The notes under the pieces: model-generated
What the model saw: only the letters and a program-made list of their open reading frames with translations
Told to the model about the DNA's origin: nothing
The model's database searches: none
Program-made: the position numbers and the translations under genes
DNA from: Mucilaginibacter paludis DSM 18603
GTDB taxonomy: Bacteria; Bacteroidota; Bacteroidia; Sphingobacteriales; Sphingobacteriaceae
DNA: 64,000 nucleotides
NCBI RefSeq assembly: GCF_000166195.2
Contig: NZ_CM001403.1
Location: 2,684,432-2,748,431, forward strand
Direction of reading: 5' to 3'
In this document: piece by piece, positions 45,956-54,518 of the stretch
Position numbering within the stretch: position 1 is the stretch's first letter
How the letters are laid out: every line of letters begins with the position of its first letter

Positions 45956-48364
45956 TTAATTGACACGCTTTTCTTCATCTACCCTTTCTCTGGCCTTGTG
46001 ATTAGTTGTACCTATCTTATAAGCGTATGACAGCCTGAAAACTCTTGTTTCAAAATTGTTATTCCTGTGAAGGCTAAAGTTGCCGGTTGATAATTGGTTG
46101 GTTTCGGTCCAGATATTCGTTTTGAATATATCATTCGCTACAAAACTTAAACTTGATCTTTCCGTTAGTTTCTTCATCAAACCAAAATTCACTTCGCCTG
46201 GAATTTTTCTTGTTGTGATCCCGACAATAAAGGGGGATTGGACATACCCTGATAGCTCAATTGAAAGTCCCTTTGGCAGGGTCAAGTTATTTGTGATGTT
46301 CAGCCGAACTGTATTCCTGGAAAAGTTCACTCGCTCATTGTATGCATAAATCGTATTGACCATTTGGTATGAATACGTACCACTCACGATAAACTTCCAC
46401 CAGGTGCTGACTTCATAGGGCGCGTTAGCTGTGAAGGACACCACCTTAAAATGATCAATATTCCTTGGGGTAAGCAAAAGCGTATTAGAATTTACATTTA
46501 GGACAGGCTGGAATGTGCTGATTGAGTTTGTATTATTTGAATATTCAAGAGAAAAGAAATAATCATCAAGTTTATAAGAAACCGAATAATTATCTGTCAA
46601 AGTTGGTTTTAACTCAACGTTTCCGGTTACATAGGTGTTAGGGTCGAGAAATACGATAAAAGGGGCAATATCGACGAAAGATGGCCGCGAGATTCTTCTA
46701 TTATAACCTAATTGCAGTGTATTTTCGTTGTTGATTTCGTATTTAGCAGTCACACTTGGGAAAAGATTTCCGTATTTTCTATCGAACAAAGAAAGGTTAT
46801 TTTGATCTTTTAAAGTAGATGTTGTGTATTCATACCTTAAGCCCCCATCCAAACTGATTTTAGAGGATAAACGATATTGCGCGCTTGAATAAGCTGCATA
46901 GATATTCTCATTCAGAAAGTCCTTACCTGTAAGATCAACCAGCAACGAATTATTTGGATCATCGAGATTGTTCTCTGCTACATTATTTGTAAAAGAGGAA
47001 ATGGCGGTTTTCAAACCACCTTTAAAGGTGAAACTATCACTAGCCTTATTATTATAATCAGTTTTGAAGACGGTAATATGAATGGGGGTATGTTTATCAG
47101 TATTTATTAGCTCTGTTTTGGTAGCGCCAGACCCTGAATATTCATTATTATAAACATGTTGATTGTTATTCACGTATGATAAATAATCCGCATTTACAGT
47201 AATTAAACTATTGGGATTTATTTGATACCTGGAGTCTACCCCGCTCAATATATCATACCATCGGTCGTGCTCCCTATCTGTTTGGTGAATCACCAGGCCA
47301 TCACTAACATTTGTATTGTTATCCGCATCCATGTTCCAATGTTTGAAGTAGGCCTGAACATTTGCACCAAATGATAACCGGTCGTTCACGGGGTAATCAA
47401 GGCGAAGAGATCCTGAATTTGTGATATTAATTGGATGGCGATCTGTAGTTGTATTAACTTCGAAAACACTGTCGTGATAATCATTCCTCCGATTAACTTT
47501 CCATTCCTCTTTACTATTGTTATACATTCCCGAGTAAGACGCAGTTAAGCTAAGCCGGCCAAATTGGTTAGTGTAATTCAAATCTCCTCCGAATTTCCCG
47601 CCTCTCCCGTAGCCTCCGTTTACATCGTAACTGAAGCTTTGACCGAGATTACTACCTTTTTTTAAGATAACATTTATAACACCTGCACTTCCTGTTGCAT
47701 CCATATCGGATGAAGGATTGTTGATCAACTCTATTTTTGATACTACGCCGGTGCCAACACCCTTAAGCATCTGAACGACTTCTGAGATTGGAAGATAGGT
47801 TTGTTTGCCATTGATCATTACCAACACCCCTTCCTTGCCCCGCATAGAAATAGTGTTATTTTGCCTATCAACGGCGACTCCTGGCGATCTCTCCAAAACA
47901 TCGAGAACACTGCCTCCTGACGCACTAATTGTTTCTCCAACATTAACGATGGTTTTATCCATCTTTTGTTGGTAAACGGGCTGTTTGTAGCTGATCTTCA
48001 CTTCTTTTAGCAACCTGCTTTCTGTATGAAGAATAATGCTCCCCAAATCAATGTTATCTTTCTCCTTCACTATTAAATTGTCAATCACGTAGGCTTGGAA
48101 ACCGACAAGCGAAATTTTTACTGAATACTTTCCCGCAACAACTCCCTTAAAATAGAAGTCGCCATTATTATCAGTAGGGTTTGAATATGTTCTGGAACTT
48201 CCAAGACTCGTTAATTTACAAACGACGTTGGACAGCCTGTTGCCAATAGAATCTTTAACATTACCGTGAATCTGTGAAAAAGAAGTTACTGGAAAAAGTA
48301 AGCACAAAAGAATAACAAGTCGCTTCTCTTTCGAGAAGCGATTTAAGATATGATAAGTTTGCAA
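45956..48364 (-). CDS. Outer-membrane beta-barrel receptor (CarboxypepD_reg, OMP_b-brl_3-like)
   Basis: An 802-residue TonB-receptor relative. After the signal (LCLLFPVTSFSQ) comes a CarboxypepD_reg domain (IHGNVKDSIGNRLSNVVCKL), then a plug-like part (GGSVLDVLERSPGVAVDRQN, ISMRGKEGVLVMINGKQTYL, KIELINNPSSDMDATGSAGV, INVILKKG), and a large barrel. This plug style belongs to the outer_membrane beta-barrel 3 group rather than SusC. It is the middle gene of the operon and may export or import the product of the neighbouring enzymes. Confidence 0.85.
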   Translation of the reverse strand: MQTYHILNRFSKEKRLVILLCLLFPVTSFSQIHGNVKDSIGNRLSNVVCKLTSLGSSRTYSNPTDNNGDFYFKGVVAGKYSVKISLVGFQAYVIDNLIVKEKDNIDLGSIILHTESRLLKEVKISYKQPVYQQKMDKTIVNVGETISASGGSVLDVLERSPGVAVDRQNNTISMRGKEGVLVMINGKQTYLPISEVVQMLKGVGTGVVSKIELINNPSSDMDATGSAGVINVILKKGSNLGQSFSYDVNGGYGRGGKFGGDLNYTNQFGRLSLTASYSGMYNNSKEEWKVNRRNDYHDSVFEVNTTTDRHPINITNSGSLRLDYPVNDRLSFGANVQAYFKHWNMDADNNTNVSDGLVIHQTDREHDRWYDILSGVDSRYQINPNSLITVNADYLSYVNNNQHVYNNEYSGSGATKTELINTDKHTPIHITVFKTDYNNKASDSFTFKGGLKTAISSFTNNVAENNLDDPNNSLLVDLTGKDFLNENIYAAYSSAQYRLSSKISLDGGLRYEYTTSTLKDQNNLSLFDRKYGNLFPSVTAKYEINNENTLQLGYNRRISRPSFVDIAPFIVFLDPNTYVTGNVELKPTLTDNYSVSYKLDDYFFSLEYSNNTNSISTFQPVLNVNSNTLLLTPRNIDHFKVVSFTANAPYEVSTWWKFIVSGTYSYQMVNTIYAYNERVNFSRNTVRLNITNNLTLPKGLSIELSGYVQSPFIVGITTRKIPGEVNFGLMKKLTERSSLSFVANDIFKTNIWTETNQLSTGNFSLHRNNNFETRVFRLSYAYKIGTTNHKARERVDEEKRVN

Positions 48365-48393
48365 TTATTAGGTTTTTGGTTTGTTTATTAATA

Positions 48394-49011
48394 TTACGAT
48401 TTCAAAGCTTCTTCGCTCGAATTGCTGTTGGCTAATTTTTCAACTCCCTCTTCAACAATTACTTCTTTAAAAGCAATCAAGAATTCATTGAACTCAACAT
48501 GTTTATGCATCATGTGTAGCATCTCTTTTTCTATATCAAGCCAGGTTGATATATCTGCCTCATTATGCTGAATTTGGGCCTCAAGTTTATCTAACGCATT
48601 TGCTACTTTAGCCTCGTTTGTTTCTTTGGCTTCAAACTCATGCCATAAAGCGTGAAACTTCTCGCCCGTTTCATTATCAAGTGTTTTCCTGATCTCATCG
48701 ATAGCCGCCATTTCACGCTGTATTTTTAATTCTCTTGTTTCTTTATTAAAAGCATCAAAAGCCCATACATCACCGGCGATAATTTCGATAATGTCATGAA
48801 TAACAATCATTTCCAACGTTTTTAGAGAATCGACCTTTATCCCCAGATGAGGTTCTACCAGGATAAACATAATTGATATACGCCACGTGTGCTCCGCAAC
48901 ACTTTCCTGACGTCCATCAGAAAGCCAACTGTGTCGTGTAAGTTTCTTAAGATTTTCAGTAAAATGCAGAAAGTCCAGGATTTTTTTTGCTTCTATTTTC
49001 ATAACCACCAA
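48394..49011 (-). CDS. HD-domain phosphohydrolase (YfbR-like)
   Basis: A 205-residue HD-domain protein. The metal-binding residues appear as VAEHTWR (first His), MIVIHDIIEI (HD pair), and the late aspartate in VANALDKLEAQIQHNE. The layout matches YfbR-type 5'-deoxynucleotidases, which remove phosphate from nucleoside monophosphates. It overlaps the upstream YcgG-like gene by 13 bases, so the two are translationally coupled. In this operon it could act on a nucleotide by-product or substrate. Confidence 0.85.
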   Translation of the reverse strand: MVVMKIEAKKILDFLHFTENLKKLTRHSWLSDGRQESVAEHTWRISIMFILVEPHLGIKVDSLKTLEMIVIHDIIEIIAGDVWAFDAFNKETRELKIQREMAAIDEIRKTLDNETGEKFHALWHEFEAKETNEAKVANALDKLEAQIQHNEADISTWLDIEKEMLHMMHKHVEFNEFLIAFKEVIVEEGVEKLANSNSSEEALKS

Positions 49012-49589
49012 TTTATTAGTTCATCATTTTTAGTTAAAGGAAATATATATTTCTGAGGTTCAAGGGCATCTTCTACGATTTCACTGTAGTCGGCACCTTG
49101 TTTTGCGAATATTTTTCGGATCGATGTTATTACTGCTTTTCTTTTTGATCTTGGGATCTGCCTATGAAATGAGTGTTCAGGTTGAAATAATATTACATGA
49201 CCATCAGGATACCACCTCGTGCTGTCTCTTGTATATATGTCGGACATTACGATCACAAAAAAACTGGTATTGTTAAAAATAAAACGCCAGTTTGGCACCT
49301 CTAATTCATTGTCGGTGCCGAGATTATCGTTTAGATAATACATCAGTTTTTTAAAATGTTCTACGAGATCATTCACAGAATCAATTTTGACGCCGAGCTT
49401 TACAACGTAAGCATCTAATCGCAGAAAATTAGGACCAGTTACCACGGCAAGGAAATCTTTTTTTAATTTGCTAAGCGTAGAATCGTCTGTATCTAATACT
49501 TCTTCTTTAAAATACTCTACGACGGCTTTTGGAGCATAAGGACACGATGTAATCTCCTTTAAATCTATGCCATGAACATTATGATTCAT
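48999..49589 (-). CDS. YqcI/YcgG-like protein (possible heme-dependent N-hydroxylase)
   Basis: A 196-residue soluble protein. SCPYAPKAVVEYFKEEV near the N-terminus resembles the YPC-x2-A opening of YqcI/YcgG proteins. FIFNNTSFFVIVMSDIYTRD, then TRWYPDGHVILFQPEHSFHR resemble their FF-V-x-L-HP ... F-N-x-H-x-QF core. This family includes GntA, a heme-dependent guanidine N-hydroxylase. The match is by eye and moderate. It is the first gene of the HD/OMP/GT2/MFS operon and has a good promoter 63 bases upstream. Confidence 0.5.
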   Translation of the reverse strand: MNHNVHGIDLKEITSCPYAPKAVVEYFKEEVLDTDDSTLSKLKKDFLAVVTGPNFLRLDAYVVKLGVKIDSVNDLVEHFKKLMYYLNDNLGTDNELEVPNWRFIFNNTSFFVIVMSDIYTRDSTRWYPDGHVILFQPEHSFHRQIPRSKRKAVITSIRKIFAKQGADYSEIVEDALEPQKYIFPLTKNDELINWWL

Positions 49590-49651
49590 TGTGTTATAAG
49601 TATTATTTAGGTTCGATTGTCTCGGTTTAGCCTATTGGTAAAGGCCTGGCA

Positions 49652-49680
49652 CAAATATATGTACGCTGGTATTTTGACAA
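49652..49680 (-). promoter_or_regulatory. Bacteroidota-type promoter of the YcgG-like operon
   Basis: TTG (49680-49678), 18 bases, then TATATTTG (49659-49652) on the minus strand match the -33/-7 consensus. Expected transcript start is about 55 bases before the ATG at 49589. A ModE-like palindrome lies about 100 bases further upstream. Confidence 0.65.
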
Positions 49681-49777
49681 TATTAATAAATTATTACCAT
49701 TGAAAACTCTATTTTTTTAATAAAATTATAGCATTATAATACAAACACGTGAAATATAATAATAGGAAAAATAATTT

Positions 49778-49801
49778 CGTTATACTTTATAAAACATAAC
49801 G
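49778..49801. promoter_or_regulatory. ModE-box-like palindrome (copy 2)
   Basis: The 24-bp site starts CGTTATAC and ends ACATAACG, closely matching the site at 56537-56560 and the known E. coli ModE box pattern CGTTATAT...ACATAACG. The flank TAATTT before it is also shared with the other copy. It lies between the end of a hypothetical gene and the promoter of the YcgG-like operon. Confidence 0.6.
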
Positions 49802-49912
49802 CTTTTCCGCACAAAATACTTTGTTAGCTTAATAATAATAATTAGATGCTATTTCCGATTAAGGATACAAACCATTAAAATTTAGATGGAGACTGCGACT
49901 TACAGCAATGTG

Positions 49913-50767
49913 CTATTTCATTTCCCTTAGTTCTTTGAGTGCTGGCTTGATGACTTCTTGATAGAATTCAAAAGGAGGTTTGCCATTAAGGTTTGGAGAT
50001 ATGATTTTGTCCAACGGCTCTTCCGGTACGGATAAACCAGCCGGAATATATTTAATCTTTAAATCACCTGTTTCAATTTGATTTGGTTTAAAAAGACGCG
50101 CAAATACCGAATAATTAGTTTTTATACGCGATAGATTACTTCCAGCATTCCCTTGAACATTCATGATGAGACTTAGGTCGGGACTAATAAGGTCTATTTC
50201 CCGAGGTTTGTAAATCTTGAAATCTTTTGTGATCACTGTATCGGGCAACCATTTCTCTTCGCCGAAAGCATAAGGTTGCTGTTTTAACGTAAGGTCAATA
50301 ATATTAAATGGCGGCGCTACTATCCAAGTATGGCCGCCTACAGGTTCCGGGTTAACATTGAAAGACCAAAAATAACGAGGTTTAAGTTTAAGCTTGGACT
50401 GAAACTCTATCGTTGAACTACCGTTAACAATATAGTTCCAAAACCCCTCAGCCTCTAAAATACGAACTAGTGCGAATGATATATCAATAGAAGCGCCAAA
50501 TTGTCCATGATTAACTAATTCGTTATACAGTAAATTACATATAAATGGAATCTCGACAGTCGCCCTTCGAAGGTAGCTTTCATCGTACTTTTTTAATTGA
50601 ACAAAAGCGGCATAGTTTTCCAAAAAATCAGGAGTTGCGCTTTCTTCCCACAGAAAACCTGGATCGTCATAAAAACCAAGAATGGAAGTATCAATTTGCA
50701 AGCGACGAAATAATTCCTCTAATTCAGGCAAACTTGTCTTTAACTCAGTTTTCGATGTGTGGGCCAT
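49913..50767 (-). CDS. Hypothetical protein, transglutaminase-like layout without catalytic cysteine
   Basis: A 284-residue protein from the ATG at 50767; an ATG at 50878 would add 37 residues. FGASIDISFALVRILEAEGF, then GGHTWIVAPPFNIIDLTLKQ follow the order Cys, His (GHTW), Asp (IDLT) of papain-fold transglutaminase-like enzymes. The expected cysteine position holds Ala-Ser instead. It could be an inactive relative used for binding, or use Ser. It ends before the AT-rich region with the ModE-like box and is not clearly in an operon. The family assignment is tentative. Confidence 0.55.
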   Translation of the reverse strand: MAHTSKTELKTSLPELEELFRRLQIDTSILGFYDDPGFLWEESATPDFLENYAAFVQLKKYDESYLRRATVEIPFICNLLYNELVNHGQFGASIDISFALVRILEAEGFWNYIVNGSSTIEFQSKLKLKPRYFWSFNVNPEPVGGHTWIVAPPFNIIDLTLKQQPYAFGEEKWLPDTVITKDFKIYKPREIDLISPDLSLIMNVQGNAGSNLSRIKTNYSVFARLFKPNQIETGDLKIKYIPAGLSVPEEPLDKIISPNLNGKPPFEFYQEVIKPALKELREMK

Positions 50768-51088
50768 AACTTCTAAAGTTCCAACAGGATTCAATGTTTT
50801 AGACTCTCTAAATGCAGGGGATAAAAAACAGGCATCAATGAGAAATGAAACAAAGATACTTATTGCACATGGCATCATCCAAAAAGCTATTGTTATTTAG
50901 AAAATGAATGAACTAATTTCGGGCTACTACTTAAACGGTAGTTATCGCATAGCTGGTAGTCTTGTGTCAATGATTAAGTAGATTATGATAAAATATTTGA
51001 CAAAAACCTCCTTATATTTAGGTCAATGAACAATATTAATTTTTTTCATGTTTATATAAGGCTGTAAGCCTCGCGGTCGACATATTGA

Positions 51089-51340
51089 GCGAAGCACGAC
51101 GTTTTCTTTGGAATTGCACCCTTTTGCCGGAAATTGAAGCCTTCTGGCCGGAATCAGAGAAGATACAACATATCGATGTCTGGCGTGAAGTAAATTTAGT
51201 TGATGGTTATCAGGTTAATATCTCACAAAATTATTGCAATCAAGCCTCAGCCGGAGCGAAGGGAAAAACTGTTCTTCGTAAATCTCGGCGGATATCAAGA
51301 AAATAAGTTTGAAGAGCAGCATTACGTTTTACTGATGTAA
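51089..51340 (+). pseudogene. Decayed DUF1543-family gene
   Basis: Three pieces in different frames match DUF1543 proteins in order: AKHDVFFGIA, then LLPEIEAFWPESEKIQHIDV and REVNLVDGYQV, then EKLFFVNLGGYQENKFEEQH followed by YVLL and a stop. At least two frameshifts and loss of the C-terminal half make it a pseudogene. The recognition is from memory of the family's conserved lines. It lies next to the IS630-type element. Confidence 0.6.
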
Positions 51341-51369
51341 AAAAGAAAGGGACACAGAATAGTCCCGGT

Positions 51370-51548
51370 TTAAAGCAATGCCGGATTCGGGTAATTATCG
51401 CTTTGATCTCCGGCTACATGATCCAGGCAGGCAAAATCCTTTTCTATGAGCAGATAGAGTTTCCCATCGTTAGTGTTGAAGTCTACATTATCTGTAGCCA
51501 TCCATTGCTGTATTATACTTTCGGGCAATATAGCACAATCTTGTTCTA
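51370..51548 (-). pseudogene. Gene remnant cut by the IS630-type element
   Basis: A minus-strand frame runs from the IS end to a TAA at 51370. It reads EQDCAILPESIIQQWMATDN, then VDFNTNDGKLYLLIEKDFAC and GDQSDNYPNPALL. It has no start before the IS boundary, and past the IS the frame soon meets a stop, so only a C-terminal piece remains. I do not recognise the family. Confidence 0.35.
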
Positions 51549-52747
51549 GTGTTAAGTTAAATATAATATGACGTATAAAAGCGTATATTTGTAAAACAAA
51601 TTACAGATGGTACGTTATACGATAAAACTTACAAAAGAGGAGGTTGGAGAGTTATACTCGATAATCAACAAGGGCTCCCATAGTTCTCAAACATTCCGGA
51701 CAGCCTATATACTATTGAATTGTGATGAAGGGGAATATGCGGAGAAAATAACAAATGAACAGATCAGCAAAGTCCTGAAAGTAGGGATGCGAACGATAGA
51801 CCGGGTGAAGAAAAAGTTTATTGAAGAGGGTTTTGAAGGTGTTTTAGATCGTCGCCCCACCAGCCGTGTTTATGAAACAAAATCAGATGGCGATGTAGAA
51901 GCGAAGCTGGTTGCCTTGTGTTGCAGCGAGCCGCCTGAGGGGTTTGCTAAATGGTCATTAAGGCTACTCGCCGATAAAATGGTAGAGTTGGAATATGTAG
52001 AAAGTATTTCGCATGTAACAGTAAGAAGTGTGCTTAAAAAAACGAACTTAAGCCTTGGAAAGTAAAGGGCTGGGTAATACCACCGGAAAAAAGCAGCGAA
52101 TTTGTAGCCAATATGGAACGCGTATTGGATGTATACAAAAAACCTTATGATGAGGAATTTCCGGTTGTATGTATGGATGAGTCGCCAAAACAATTGATAG
52201 AAGAAGGGCAGCCCTCTCAAGCCATGAAGCCTGGCCAGGAGGCAAGAGTAGATTACGAGTACATAAGGCATGGGGTAGTCAATATATTTATGGCCAACGA
52301 GCCTTTGAGGGGCAAGCGCTTTGTAGAAATTACGGCGTTTAAAACCAAAAAGGACTGGGCTTTATTCGTAAAAAGAATAGCAGATGAATGGTACCCGACA
52401 GCGAAAAAAATAACTTTAGTAATGGACAATTTTAAAACCCATTCGGCCTCTGCATTTTACGAGACATTTGAACCAGCCGAAGCCAAAAGGCTATGGGATA
52501 GGTTTGAGTTTGTTTATACGCCCAAGCATGGAAGCTGGCTCAATATGGCCGAGATAGAATTGCATGTATTGAATGGGCAATGCCTAAACAGGCATATTTC
52601 AACAATGCTGAAGATCAATGAAGAGGTAGCGGCATGGCAACACAACAGAAATAATAAGAACAGCAAAATTAACTGGCAGTTCGAAAATAAAGATGCGCGA
52701 ATAAAACTGAAAAGACTTTATCCGTCATTACACGATTAACATAACAC
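51549..52747 (+). mobile_element. IS630-type insertion sequence (about 1.2 kb)
   Basis: Terminal inverted repeats start GTGTTAAGTTAA at the left (51549) and, inverted, GTGTTATGTTAA at the right (ending 52747), 11 of 12 matching. A TA lies directly outside each end (51547-51548 and 52748-52749), the target duplication expected for IS630/Tc1-type elements. It holds one frameshifted transposase. The insertion sits among decayed genes. Confidence 0.85.
51607..52739 (+). CDS. IS630-family transposase (needs -1 frameshift)
   Basis: The first frame (51607-52065, 152 residues) holds the helix-turn-helix part: EQISKVLKVGMRTIDRVKKK, FEGVLDRRPTSR, and WSLRLLADKMVELEYVESIS. The second frame (reading on from about 52040 to 52739) holds the DDE catalytic part: VVCMDESPKQL with the first Asp, ITLVMDNFKTHS with the second, and PKHGSWLNMAEIE with the closing Glu. 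The frames meet at seven A in a row (52036-52042), where a -1 slip gives VLKKNELKPW, the usual IS630 joining sequence. This is probably programmed frameshifting rather than damage. Confidence 0.85.
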
Positions 52748-52855
52748 TAGTAATATTGGCTGACAATTAATCTACCATATTAGATTATATGTCATAAACG
52801 AGGTCAGGTGTTGATATTAATCTGTTCTTTCAGGTTGAACTGTGCCTAAATTATT

Positions 52856-53353
52856 TTACTTCGCAAAAGCAATTTTAAAGCTAACCACCTGTTTAATACA
52901 CCTGGCCGGTTTTTTTTCGCCTTGCACAATAATGCGGAATGGGCCGTCGGCCGGGAGAAATGGTTTTCCATCTACTTGGTTGGCAAGTATGATCATGCGG
53001 TCAGTATAGCTTTTATCAAGCTCGGCCAAGGTAAAGGTCACCTGGTAACCATCGCTGGCATCAACCAATAAATATTTAGTGAGGTTTTCGCCCTTCAATT
53101 CGGGGCCCATGGTAACACCGGCTTTTTGTAATAGGTCGGCAACAAGCACACCCGAGTAGGTGTGATCTTTACCGTCCTTGTCCTTTCTTACTACTATGGT
53201 TTGATTGAACTTCTGCAGGTCTTCATTATTAATAGTCAGCGGAGTAGTAACCTCCCCTGTTATTTTTACTGCAGCCTGTTGAGATTGCGCTATGGTAAGC
53301 AAGGGCGAAAGGCTCAAAAAAGCCAGGGCGATAATTAAAAATATTTTTTTCAT
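52856..53353 (-). CDS. Small periplasmic molybdopterin-oxidoreductase-domain protein
   Basis: A 165-residue exported protein (signal ending LTIAQ) with a stand-alone SUOX-like fold: VKITGEVTTPLTINNEDLQK, then HTYSGVLVADLLQKAGV, LVDASDGYQVTFTLAELDKS and GPFRIIVQGEKKPARCIKQV. Full-size Moco enzymes of this family are larger, so cofactor binding is uncertain; one cysteine (ARCIKQV) is present near the end. It is the last gene of a cluster with a ModE-type regulator, which supports a link to molybdate or a molybdate-like ligand. Confidence 0.75.
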   Translation of the reverse strand: MKKIFLIIALAFLSLSPLLTIAQSQQAAVKITGEVTTPLTINNEDLQKFNQTIVVRKDKDGKDHTYSGVLVADLLQKAGVTMGPELKGENLTKYLLVDASDGYQVTFTLAELDKSYTDRMIILANQVDGKPFLPADGPFRIIVQGEKKPARCIKQVVSFKIAFAK

Positions 53354-53359
53354 GGTATA

Positions 53360-54505
53360 TTATTTATTTGTGGTGATGCGTAAATGCGGGTTGGAAAATG
53401 AAGGGTTACTGATGAAAACTGAATCTGTTAACATGTTTAAAAAAGCGAGCAGCTCTTTTTTTTCTTCGGGTAGTAGCTTTAATGACGTGCCACCAATTTC
53501 ATTAGACTCACCCTGTAAAAAGGAACTTAAAGAAGCGGATTGTTTGATGTGCTCGCTATAGTGGTCTATCACTTCTTCCAGTATTTTAAAGCGGCCGTCA
53601 TGCATATAGGGCGCAGTGAGCGCTATATTCCTTAACGTAGGCACCTTGAAACGTCCGCGATCTGCGGGTAAGCCTGTTAAGGTTTCTATACCAGCATCTT
53701 TGGGAATGCTATCCAGGCCATTGTTGTGAAATAACTCCATATAGGTTTTGGCTCCCCCATGGCAATGCGCACAGTTTGCGCCACGGATACCTTTTTCGGG
53801 CTGCGGGAATTGGTTAAATAAGGCCATTCCTTTTAATTCCTGTTCGTTGGGCTGATAGGCATTTCTTAAATATTGGTCATAGCGCGAATTAGCAGAGATT
53901 AGGGTGCGCTCAAATTGGGCTATGGATTTCACAATACGGTCGCCATTAATCAGGGTATCGCCATAAACCAACCTGAATAACGCAGGATAGGATTGAATAC
54001 GACTGAGTTTTTGGGCTGATATAGTTAAAGATTGCCCCATTTCATGCGGATTGCTCAAGGGGGTGGCGGCCTGGTCTTCCAGGCTGGCCGCGCGACCGTC
54101 CCAAAATAATTTCCGGGTCCAAAGCAGGTTAACCAACGACATCGAATTTCGGGTTGATAATACATGGTCAACACCTTCGCTCAATGCTTTACCATCCGTA
54201 AAGGCTTTCTCTTGCCGGTGACAGCTTGAGCAGGATAATTTATTGTTGGCCGAAAGCGCTGTTTCATAAAATAGAAGGCGACCGAGGTAAACACCTTGTT
54301 TTGTAGTAGGATTATCAGCAGGAACATTAATGCGATTTCCGAAGTTAGCCGGGTAGACCAATTGAAAGGAACCAGTGGGGATAGGATCTTCATAATAAGT
54401 CCTGGCCGATAATCCAACAGTGAGGACGAACAGGAACGACAGTACACCAACTTTAGATAAAGTTTTATGCCGGTTAAATTTCAATTTATATCGTTCTGTC
54501 AACAC
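53360..54505 (-). CDS. Diheme cytochrome-c peroxidase-family protein
   Basis: A 381-residue exported protein with two heme-binding CxxCH motifs, CSSCHRQEKAF near residue 95 and CAHCHGG near residue 245, and the late PTLRNIALTAPYMHDGRF typical of the CcpA/MauG superfamily. The start is GTG at 54505 (a TTG follows); no ATG precedes the signal region SFLFVLTVGLSA. It begins 13 bases after the TonB receptor and 6 bases before the SUOX-like gene. It may oxidise a partner protein or remove peroxide in the periplasm. Confidence 0.85.
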   Translation of the reverse strand: MLTERYKLKFNRHKTLSKVGVLSFLFVLTVGLSARTYYEDPIPTGSFQLVYPANFGNRINVPADNPTTKQGVYLGRLLFYETALSANNKLSCSSCHRQEKAFTDGKALSEGVDHVLSTRNSMSLVNLLWTRKLFWDGRAASLEDQAATPLSNPHEMGQSLTISAQKLSRIQSYPALFRLVYGDTLINGDRIVKSIAQFERTLISANSRYDQYLRNAYQPNEQELKGMALFNQFPQPEKGIRGANCAHCHGGAKTYMELFHNNGLDSIPKDAGIETLTGLPADRGRFKVPTLRNIALTAPYMHDGRFKILEEVIDHYSEHIKQSASLSSFLQGESNEIGGTSLKLLPEEKKELLAFLNMLTDSVFISNPSFSNPHLRITTNK

Positions 54506-54518
54506 CTCAAATGATCAA

